From positions 2,542,001 to 2,606,000 of the forward strand of contig OZ024935.1 in assembly GCA_964017235.1 (NCBI GenBank): 64,000 nt of DNA, in the 5' to 3' direction. This DNA is from Sabellastarte sp. h YS-2021 (Eukaryota; Annelida; Polychaeta; Sabellida; Sabellidae). A program made the position numbers and the translations under genes. Positions 13,801-25,800 of the stretch are shown here, piece by piece; position 1 is the stretch's first letter; each line of letters begins with the position of its first letter. The notes below the pieces were generated by a model that was not told the origin of the DNA, made no database searches, and saw only the letters and a list, made by a program, of their open reading frames with translations.

Positions 13801-16800
13801 GCGAATTTTAAATTAAATTAGATTTCTTACTCTATGCAGCAGTTGACTGTTCAAATGATAAAACTAGTTGATTTATTGTGACAGTATCAGCACACCTGGT
13901 TGGACATTTTATTTCATTATTCAGGAGGTGGTGTTTGACCACATCTTTTCTCACCTGGGTATAGACACAGAGGGTCAGGTGGATCACCCCGTTGTTTTGA
14001 TGGAACCAGTGTGTAACCCCAACCAGTGCAGACAGCGTATGTATTAAACCAGAGAAATGTCATAATCAAGGCTGCAACAATTCATCGGCTACTCACAAAT
14101 GAAGCGATTCTGTTTTAAAAACTCGAGTCAAGAAAGTGAACCGGTTCTTAAAAACAACTAAAAATACATGTAAAATCAAGTACCGAATTTGATTTTTGCT
14201 TATCATAAATAAATAACTGATTATCTTTTTATACTTTAAAGTGTTTCTATTTTAGTTTTTACTTTTGCCAATTTTGACTTTATATATATAGAAATTATTG
14301 TTTGTAACTTCTAAACATAATGTAGAGTCCGAATTTCATACGTTTGAATTGAACTTTGTTTTCTGGGTAGTCATTAAGTGAAGTATCACACTTCTATAAA
14401 CACTAGTGTCCACACAATAAATACAAAGCCTGTGTTTATTTAATCAATACAGAGTCATTGTGTATGAAATTAATAAGCGGTTATTTATTTGACCAATGCA
14501 TGGTCAGTGTGTATGAAACAGAGGGTTTATTTAATCCATGCAAAATATTAAATCAATTTATTTGATCATTGTATTTAATCAGTGTAGTACTGGTGTATAT
14601 TTAATGAAAACACAGTGTTTATTTGACAATAATACTACCATTTTACTTTTGTACCAAATCATTCCTGTCTAATCGTTTTCCCTCTATTGCAGAGATGTCC
14701 GAGCTTCTGTTTGAGTGTTACCATGTCCCACAAGTGGCGTATGGAGTGGATGCACTGTTCAGTCTCCATAGCAACCATCCTGATGCAGGTACTTCAGTGA
14801 AAGCATGCATGTAACTAGAATGTATAAGTGGAAATGTGAGCTGCCAAAAGTGAGGCATTTGTGATTTATAAGAAATTGCTGAATGTTAATGGTTAGTGAA
14901 AATGTAAATGAAAGTAGGACTTAATTTTCATTATTCTAGCTAGGACAAATACCTCACACGGGGGATAATAAAACATGATATACAAACTTGTCATATTTAG
15001 AATAATTTGCCACTTTTCCATACAGGCCGGTGTGACAGTTTAGTCGTATCCTGTGGCTATCAGACCACCCACGTTCTGCCTGTACTGGAGGGCAAACTGT
15101 GTCCTCAGTATGCACGCCGGATCAACCTGGGCGGATCTCACCTGGACAGCTTCATGCAACGATCCATACAGCTACGACATCCCGGACACATCAACCACAT
15201 CACACTGAGCAGAGCAGAAGTAAGTAGTGATGTTTTCAGGTAAACATTGAAAAAAATTGGAAATCCTGTTTGCGGAGACATTGAAAATCCCCAATTCTAA
15301 AATCTGAAAATACCAATATTAATGCATTTAAGAGTATTCATTGCAATACTTTATTTCATGATTAAGGCTTAATCAAACTGGAAAATGGAACTCTATTCCT
15401 CTCTTGGGAAGAACCAACTCATACTTGGATAATCATTTGATTAACCAATGAAATGGACTGCTTCATGTTATTACAACTGATGAAATGGCTAAAACACATA
15501 AAACAGGAAAGAATGTGAATAATTTTGCATGAAGTGTTAGCATGAAGTGGGTCGATTTTTCAAGTGTTTTTAGTGCTGTGTAAAAAGTAGATTGGCCAGA
15601 AACGTTATGTTTGGCAGACATACAGAAGAAAGTGATAGCAGCAACAAAATGCAAAATTGGGTTAAGAACTTTTTCCCTCAAATGTAAATTTGTACAAAAT
15701 CTTTGAAAAATATCTACACCAAACATTCATGAAGTGGGTCGATTTTTCAGGCAAAAATACTTTTCCAATATTCATATTTTGACCAAATCAATGTGTTCCT
15801 TGGATTTATTATACTTAAAAGTTCACAAAAAATGTTCGCCAGAAAGAAAATGGCAATAAATTCATGATAAATAGATCTGGTTTGTGAATATGCCATGGTG
15901 TTATTGCAGTCAGGATTTTCCCTCATATGAGAAGGGCAATAAAATTTATTTCACCGAAGTTCGACTGATCACCGCCGCCGCCGGATTATGGTCCCCCCGG
16001 AATAACTTCTTAGCCTTTCAAATTTTTCTTTCCTTCTTATCTTTCTTTAAAACTATAGGGACGGGAAAAATTTTTGAGATACTTTGCGCAGACGTTAAGC
16101 TTTACTTAAGGTAACCTTAAGCATAACTCCAAAACACCTTGTCATCGCGTTTCGGAAAAAAACACACACACCTGTGCTATAAAATTTATCAGGTACATTC
16201 TAGACCAAATTTCCAAGGTCGGAAAGGATTTTCTCATCAATCGGACCATAGATGCCTGAATGGGAGGCGTTTTATTTTCATAAATTTTTTTAAAATGGGT
16301 ACTTGGTCTGTATCTCAAAAACGGTCAGGATTTCGGCGTTTTGTTGGAATAACTTATTCAGCTACTTTTTGATAATCTTTCACATGCCGAAGTTTTAGCC
16401 CTGTATCTGCAATTTTAAGGTCACCTTAATGTCAAAAAACGGGGTTTTAGCCCTCCAGTTCACTTAGTTTTTCACTTTTTTCAACCAAACTTGGCACATA
16501 TATTAAGATTTTCCAAAGGAATATCCTGACGTTATGGTGACCTTAAACTCAAAATGTTAATGGACATATGGCCTGCTTAAAGTCATCAAATTGGAATAAA
16601 ATGCTCTGGCTCCTTTCTTTTTCCATTTTTTTATATCGAAATTATCACTGGTATTAAACTAGATAAAAATAATACTTATGGTCACCTTAAACTCTCAGTA
16701 TGAATGGAGTTGTAGCCACCTTAAAGTGAAATAAGGGGGTTTTCAGCCTCCAAGTATCTTATTGTTCGACTGACCTCAGTTAAACTTTGCACACTTATAA

Positions 16801-19800
16801 AGGATGGCAAACCAAAGGGTTATCCTGACTTTAAGGTGACCTTAAACAGTTAATATAATTTTGGCCCCCCCCTAAAGTCATAACATTTGAATAAAGCCAT
16901 CTGGCTCCTTTCTTTTTCCATATCTAACATATATTGGTATTGAAGGGACATTCTCATATTATGGTCACCTTAAAGTCGCAATATGAATGAAGTTATGGTC
17001 ACCTTACAGTGAAAAAGGAAGTTTCAGCCTCCAGCTATCTTATTGTTCAACTGACCTGAGCTAAACTTTATGCACTTATAAAGGATGAGAAAAGGGACAT
17101 TCTTATTTTATGGTCACCTTAAAGTCCCCATATGAATGAAGTTATGGCCATCTTGCAGCGAAATTATGGAGTTTTTAATCTCCAGCTATTGTATTGTTCA
17201 GCTGACCTCACTTTAATTGTGCGCACTCATTAAAGATAAAAATAGGGACAAGTAACATACACAATGAAATAAAGTTCACAGTTTCTATTGCTTATGATGC
17301 ATATGTTGACATCTTTTATGGGTGACTTCTTTTTCATCAGGGCCGCTTCGTTTTTGTCAGCAAAAACATTCTTCTAGTTTAAATTGTTAAATTTAACAGA
17401 CATCAAAATATCACAGTTTGATCTTTTATAATTTAAATATGTACTGTAAAACTTTTCCAAAAATTTCATGATACAGAAATACAGCAAACTTTTATTTTGG
17501 TAGAATTTCTTGAAAAATTGACCCACTTCATGAATCGACCCACTTCATGCTAACCCATGTACTGTATGTTTAACCTAAATTACAGCCAAACTTTTTCATA
17601 GTTACTGTTAACTATTTCCTTTGATAGAGGTCCCCAAGTAGGTTGAAAGCAAAGTTAGGTAGGCCTAACCATGAAGCTTTGCCAGAGATGAGTGATTTTA
17701 GATGAACCAATCCTTTTAGGCTTTTTGGGGAGTATATATGGGTTCTAGAGCATATGTCAAACTGTTGTAATGTGGAGTCTATTGGTTAAAACAAGAAGCC
17801 CTGAATTAAAATACCATTTTACTTTTTAAAGCAAAACTTTAAGGTTGATATAGAAATAGTCAGCTTCCGTCCATCCTTCTGACTTCAGTGTCATCTCACA
17901 TACATTACTTACTATCGCTTACCAATACTTAACGACGCTTACCAGGTGGTGGCGGACATAAAGCTTGTGGGTGTTCCACAGTCTACATCCTTGCATGAAT
18001 TTTCACCAAATCTTTAGGATACGTTTACCCCATGAGGATCTAGAGCTGATTAGGTTTTTGTGGGCATCCGGCAACAAATGTTGCCATGGCAACATTTTTA
18101 AGAATTTTGAGTCTTAAAGTTTGTGGGTGTTCCACAGCCTAAACCCATGCACTGATTTTCACTAAACTGTCAGGGTATGTTGACCCCGAGAGGATCTAGA
18201 GCTGATTAGGTTTTTTGTGGGGGGTATCTGGTAACAACTGTTGCCATGGCAACGATTTAAATACTTTACAGTCTTAACTTCTTAATTAGAAAGGGGCGCT
18301 ATTAAACAGATGTTACTGCAGTTACATTTGTATCATCTGCCAGGCAAGGCCGGGGTTGGGAGATTATGAAACGCCCTGTGTGCGTGCGTGCATGTGCGCA
18401 TTTGTCACATTTTTAAATTAAGCTTTATATCTTATTCAATTATGAAGATATCCTCACTAAATTTGCAGAGAATGTTTATGGCTGTGAAAACATGTCTATA
18501 AAAAAAATTGTACTCATGTTAGAAAACAACATGGCTGCCAAAGCCGATTGTTTAAAAGTCATTGATATGCTCTAAAATTTAAAATATTTCAGCTAGCTGT
18601 GTCAGAATTGTACAAAATGTAAATGTCTAGGAAAGCTTGCCTGAGAGTAACTTTGGCCTTGTTTGGAAAACAAAATGGCTGCCATATCACATCTTTAATG
18701 TCAAATGGGGTGCATATCAAAAAGCTCTAATATCTCCCTTATCATTGGTCCTACGGGTTTGGAATGAGAAAACAACTTATTGGAAATCATAGTCTGCAAA
18801 TCTATTGCAGTGTCCAATTTGACCTTTACACCTACTTCAAGGTCATGTAGGGTCATCGTGCTAAGAAGGCCTTGTATCTCCCTTATAATTGGTTCTGGGA
18901 CTTCAAAATATGAAAACAACTTGTAAGAAATTATGACCTGTGATCTTACATCTGACAACATTTTGTGGATTCTGTATGCTTCTTAAAACTGAAGTTGTTC
19001 CTAAGATTTTCCCAAATCTCAATGTTGTTGTGCTTTAGTTGTACCTGCAGGCTGGGGTTCTTGCCTGCTGAGGCTGGCTATTTTTAGGCGGATGGCGTGT
19101 AACCAACCCGTCTATTAGATTGATGTGTCTGACGTCCATCTGTCCATCCACATTTTCGTTTCTGGACTCTAACTCAAAAATGCTTTGTCCAATCGAATTC
19201 AAACTTGACAGGGACATACATCACCATCAAAGCTAGATTCCTTTCGAAATTGGTGTTATTCTGTGTGTGTATGTTTGTCCATTTTTTGTCCGTTTGTGTG
19301 TCCGTCAACATTTCCATTTCCGGACTGTAGCTCAAAATCGCTTTGTTCAATCGAATTCAAACTTGACAGGGAGATAAATCACCACCATAGCTAGGTTCCT
19401 TTCGAAATTGGTGTAATTCCATCCATTTGTCCCTTTTTTGTCCGTTTGTCTGTGGGTCAACATTTTCATTTCCGGACTCTTCCTCGAAAATGCTTTGTCC
19501 AATCTAATTCAAACTTGACAGGGAGATAGATCATCACAGCTAGGTTGCTTTCAAAATTGGTGTACTTCCGTCTGTTTGTTTGTCCATTTTTTGTCCGTTT
19601 GTCTGTCCGTCAATATTTCCTGCGCAACCCGCCTTTTGGGGCATCTCTGACCCTCTTGTTTGTAAGAGTTGTAAACAATTTCACCGATCTATTCCATTTT
19701 CCTATTTTTTCACAGGAGCTTGTTCAGAAGTACACATTTCTGGCAGAGGATTTCCACGAGGAGGTGAACAAGTGGTTTTGTGAGGATTACTACCTGAAGA

Positions 19801-22800
19801 ATGTTAAGAAGATTCAGCTATCGTATAATGCTGTGAGTTACTTAATAGTATTGCAATAAAGCTTAATCTGGGAGGCAATGTGACTGTGGTTTATTGATGG
19901 AATCTCAGGAATAGAAAAAACTCTCATACAACACTGTGAGTTATCTATTTAGACTTCTGTAGAGCTTAATCTGTGAAGGAAGAATAAAATTACTTTTCTG
20001 AAGCTAGAATAGAATAGTCTGCTGTTTGGAAATACTGTAATGAACAAGCCCTGGAGAGGCTACTGTTATTAGTGAAATGCACTGAGGTCAAGCCAGTTGT
20101 TTGTACGAAAACTCACCACATTATAAATGCATTAAAAAGCACTTAAACACAGAGATCCTACAAACCTCCAGATATCTGGAGCAGTTACTTTTGGGCAATG
20201 GCTTTGTAAAGATGTATCTCCTGTTTCTAACATATCCACTATTTTGAATGTTAAATATATGTAACTTGAAAACATGGTGTCAGAAGTAAAACTCTAATTT
20301 AAAATTAATTAAAGAATATATTCACAAGCAAAAGGATAACCATTTACATACAATAGCAAAAGGATATAATTGGGAAACAGTTATTTTAGACAAGCAAATA
20401 ATTGTGGACAGTTATATTATAATCTGTATGTAATTCAAGTGCTCTGAAAAGGTGATATAAAGCAAGAAAAAAATAAATACAGGAAAATGACTGAGGATCA
20501 ACCATCTCAAAACCAGGGAGCAGCCGCAGCAGTAACTCAGCCGGTGTACATCCCAGGAAACTTTCCCTTGCCAGCACCATTAGAATATAAAGGTGATGTA
20601 TATTCCAACTGGAAATTCTTCAGACTCCAGTGGGAAGATTATGAAGTCGCAACACAACTGAACACCAAATCAGAAGAAATGAGGATAGCTACATTGCGCT
20701 CAGTTATGGGGAAAGAGTGCCTGAGAATTTATACACACCTTGACATCCCAGAGGCGGATAAAAAGCAGGTGAAGAAAACACTAGATGCCTTGGAAAAGCA
20801 TTTTCAGCCAACAAAAAACACTGTATATGAACGCTACATATTCAACAGCTGCTCACAAGGACAATCAGAGAGCATAGAACAATATGTAGCTCGACTTCGG
20901 CAGCTAGCATCAACATGTGACTACGGATCTCTGACAGAAGAGGTCATTCGCGACAGGCTCATTCTCGGTATAAAGGATTCAGCTGCCAGAGCCAGAATGT
21001 TCTGCAAACCGGATCTTAATCTGGCTGAAGCAATCAACATGTGCCGTATAGCAGAACTTTTGGAAATACAGCTACAGAAAATTGGAGCACCCGATGAGTC
21101 AATCCATTATGCAAAGCAAGGAGCAAAGCAGAAACGAAAAACACAGAAAAAGGACGTAGAGCCAAAGAGAGGACAGAAACAGAAATGCAAATACTGTGGA
21201 CAAAGCCATGAATTCGGAAAACAGAAATGTCCCGCATATGGAAAAAAATGTAGTAAATGTGCTAAAATGAACCACTTTGCTGCAGTATGTAAGCAGTCAC
21301 AGAAGCAGGTACATATAGTGCATGATGTGTCCTCTTCAGATGAGTCTATAATGCACATAGACCACTATGTCGGATCAGTGAAAACCCATGGGAAACAGCT
21401 GGTTGTTTCACTGGAACTCAGCCAAGAGAAGACCCGGACAGGTAAAATATTACCATGTCTGTTAGACACTGGCACCAGTGTCAATGTAATCAGTGACAGA
21501 GATTACAACGAAATTTGTGACAGACCTAAACTAAAGGAAAGCAATGCCAAACTGCACCTTTACGACGGGTCTTGGATGAAACCCCTGGGGATTGGTACTG
21601 TGTACGGCAAATACAATGGCCAAACATACAAACTTGGATTTCAAGTGGTCCCAACATCTGTTACCCAGAAACCACTTTTGTCTGCTAACACATGCGAGAA
21701 ACTGGGTGTACTGACAGTACACATACCTGAGCAGACCAATTATGCAAGGGTGGACAGTGCTGATATGGCTGAAGCAGGAATAACAACAGAATTTGCAGAT
21801 GTTTTCACTGGCACAGGATGTTTTCCGGGTGAATGTCATCTGGAATTAGAACCTCATGCTAAACCTGTACAACATGTTCCAAGATGTGTCCCTGTAGCAA
21901 TCAGAGAGGCAGTCAAAGAGCAGCTAGATGATATGGAACGGCGAGACATTATAGCAAAGGTCACTGAACCTACAGACTGGATTAGTAGCATGGTGGTAGT
22001 TAAGAAACCAAACAAACTCAGAATTTGCATCGACCCTAAAGATTTAAATGCTGCAATTAAAAAACCAAGATTTCAAATGCCGACCATAGATGAGATGCTC
22101 CCAAGACTGCAGAATGCCAAAATATTCTCAGTACTTGATGCCAGAGAAGGTTTCTACCACATAAAGCTGGATAAGCAAAGCAGCATATTAACAACCTTCT
22201 GGACACCCTTTGGCAGGTACCGCTGGCTAAGAATGTCATTTGGAATATCTTCAGCTCCAGAAGAATACCAGAGACGCCAGCAAGAGATCCTTGAAGGACT
22301 AAAGGGTGTTGAAGTCATTGCTGACTACATACTTGTGATTGGGAGTGGTATAACTGACAGTGACGCAGTCAAGGATCATGACAGAAACCTGAAAGCCTTA
22401 CTACAAAGAGCCAGGGAGTCAAATCTCAAACTGAATAAGAAGAAATTGAAGCTGCGCTTGCATCAGGTACCATACATGGGACATCTTCTTACTGCAGATG
22501 GGCTGAAACCAGATGAAGAGAAGATTAAAGCTGTAAAAGATATGCCTAAGCCAGCTAGTAAACAGGATGTGCAAAGATTTCTGGGTTTCGTGAACTACCT
22601 GTCAAAATTTGCTCCCCATCTATCAGATGTGTGTGAACCACTGAGGAGGCTTCTTGATAAGGATACCATATGGACATGGCAAAAGCAGCAAGAAAAGGCT
22701 TTCAAAGAAGCTAAAAGAGTTGTGACAATGCAACCAGTATTAAAGTTCTACAGCCTTAATGAAGAAGTCACACTACAATGTGATGCAAGTGAAAAGGGGC

Positions 22801-25800
22801 TAGGAGCAACTCTGCTACAAAACAAGCAACCTGTAGCTTTCGCTTCAAGGGCTCTCTCCAAAACAGAACAAAATTATGCGCAGATAGAAAAAGAGTGCCT
22901 CAGCATTGTATTTGGCTGTGAAAGGTTCAGGCAATATCTACTGGGTCGCAATACTATATATGTGGAGTCAGATCACTAGCCTTTAGAGGTCATCTTCAAA
23001 AAACCTCTGCTGTCAGCACCAAAGCGCCAGCAACGTATGTTGCTGAGACTACAGCATTACAACCTGGATGTAAATTACAAAAAAGGATCTGAAATGTACA
23101 TCGCAGATTTTCTGTCAAGGGCAAGCCTACCACACAGCCAGGACAAAACAAATGACTATGACATATTTAGCTTGGAGCTAGAAAATATGAACTTTGCAGA
23201 GTTTCTCCATATATCTGATACACGACTACAACAGATTCAGAAGCTCACATGCTCAGACTGTCAACTTCAGACACTGAAAACAACTATCCTGGCTGGTTGG
23301 CCCAACTGCAAAGATGAAATTCATCCAAGCATCAGAGAATTCTGGTCCATGCGAGAAGAACTAACCATGCAAAATGGCATCATCTATAAGGGTCACCGAG
23401 TCATAATTCCCAAAGCCATGAGAGCTGAACTCCTCAGTCGCATTCATTCTAGCCATTTAGGAGCAGAAGCATGCTTGCGCAAAGCTCGTGACGTTGTTTT
23501 TTGGCCACACATGAATGCAGACATCAAAGAGGAAGTAGGCAACTGTGCAACCTGCAATGAATCAATTGATAACCAGCAAAAAGAACCCTTGTTGACACAT
23601 GAGATTCCGAGTCGTCCCTGGAGCAAACTTGGGATAGATCTCTTCAGTATAAGAGGGAAAGACTATATGGTCACAGTCGACTTTTACTCAGATTTCTGGG
23701 AAGTTGACAGATTGTACAGTACAACAACAGATGCCGTTGTCAAGAAACTCAAGAGGCATTTCAGTCGATATGGAAGACCTGATGCTGTAGTGACTGATAA
23801 TGGACCACAGCTGGTCAGTGATGAATTCCAAAAGTTCAGCACTGACTGGGAATTTGCCCATATAACATCATCTCCTTACCACAGCTCATCAAATGGTAAG
23901 GCAGAGTCTGCCGTGAAAATTGTGAAGAAATTAATCAGAAAGACTCAGAAAGATGGAACAGACATTCACAAAGCAATTTTAGACTGGCACAACACACCTA
24001 CAGTTGGCATGAACAGCAGCCCGGCACAGCACCTGATGTCAAGACGAACTCAAACGTTACTTCCAACATCAGAACGTTTACTGCAGCCTGAAGTAGTTCC
24101 GGATGTCCATGACAAGATCACACAGAAAAGACAGCAAGCCAAAAAGCTGTATGACAAACATGCAAAGCCACTTCCACAGCTAGAAATTGGAGAACCTGTG
24201 TATGTGAAACCACTTCCTCAAACTAACAACAAAACATGGAAGGAAGGAGTGTGCACAGAGAAGCTTTCACAAAGGTCATACAAGGTTGCCGTAGATGGCA
24301 AAACAGTCAGAAGGAATAGGATACATCTTAAGGAGAAAATACAAGACAATACAACCTCAGAGGAGCAAATTGAACATTCGACCCAAGATCAGCCAACAGA
24401 AGTCAGAAGAAGCACCAGAAACAAAAAGGCACCTGATGTGTACCAGGCTGGTTTTAGCTAACTGATTAAATGAAATTCTTGTGTAAAGTTTATTCTTTTG
24501 TTTAAATTTGGATACACTCACTTAAACTGTGTATGAAAAAAAGGATGTTTGGAAATACTGTAATGAACAAGCCCTGGAGAGGCTACTGTTATTAGTGAAA
24601 TGCACTGAGGTCAAGCAAGTTGTTTGTACGAAAACTCACCACATTATAAATGCATTAAAAAGCACTTAAACACAGAGATCCTACAAACCTCCAGATATCT
24701 GGAGCAGTTACTTTTGGGCAATGGCTTTGTAAAGATGTATCTCCTGTTTCTAACATATCCACTATTTTGAATGTTAAATATATGTAACTTGAAAACAGTC
24801 TGCTATATATTGTGTCAAAGTGTTAGGTGAATATCTATATATTGTTTAGTAGAATTGATAGAAGTCAAATTTTGGGGGTAAATTTATTTCCGACTTTATG
24901 TCTGTAGTTCTATATAAAATCCCCTAGTGACCACTGCTCTGACACATGCTTTAAATGAAACAATATGATAATTTGTAAGCTTTTCATTGGTTGTGTACTA
25001 AGTTCCACCAGACATTTGTATTATTGTCAGTTTAAAGGTTGAAAAGTTATTGAGCAAAGTAAACAGTAGGAATTAGTATTTGATGTTTTCTTTGAATACT
25101 TAGTCATTAGTATTGACGTTGTTTTCTTTTTTATATGTATATAATCTATTTGAAGTTTGTGCTTTTGCCAGTATATATTTTTGGTCAAGTATCACATTAG
25201 TTTACAGTCTCAAAGATAAGGTAACCCTAAATTACACTTTGGAAAATCTATATTTTCTATTACTTCTTATGTCTTAACTTATATCTATGTCAGCAGTCAG
25301 CCTCTATTACTTGACCCTGGAGGAAGTTGTTGAAGATTACTAAAGAAGACACAAATGTTACTTACAGATATAATTGTGTGTATCTTTGTCAGGCTGTGAG
25401 TAAAGTGGACCCAGAGACCCAGAAACAGAGGAGGGAGGAACAGGCCCGCCGACTTAAACAGGTGGCCGCCAAAAAACGCGAGGAAAAGGTACGTATTGAG
25501 TCCCTGATATTTAAATATTATTGTTGTATTGTTTGTATTGATTTATACTCAGCACAGTATCTCCATATACTACAGGACTCAAAACCCTATATGACCCATT
25601 CGTCTGCACAGTTACAATTACAGTCCAACTCTCAAGTTACTGACATTCTCCTAACTGAAAGACAGAGGCTCAAGGATGACCATTTATAAACGTCCTTGAG
25701 GTTCTTTAGCCTGGGATAGGGATAAATATATGGTACTTTATATATATCTGTGCACGCGATCCTTACAATTGGTATCACAGTTTCATGAAATTAGCTTGTT

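Larger units (their letters stand above)
20023..24797 (+). mobile_element. Full-length Ty3/Gypsy LTR retrotransposon, young but defective (Mag-like)
   Basis: Two 252-bp LTRs, TG...CA bounded, differ at a single site (C at 20094, A at 24617). The element has a tRNA-Leu-type primer site, one long gag-pro-RT-RNase H-integrase frame and a polypurine tract. GTCTGC flanks both sides (20017-20022 and 24798-24803) as a 6-bp target duplication. Domain order protease-RT-RNase H-integrase is Ty3/Gypsy-type, and the two-knuckle Gag and fused gag-pol suggest the Mag/SURL lineage. It sits in ACTR5 intron 6 in the same orientation as the gene. The RT active site and the RNase H frame are both broken. Confidence 0.95.

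Noticed and set aside
23444-23626. Minus-strand frames inside the LTR retrotransposon
   Set aside because: Shadows of the gag-pol frame.
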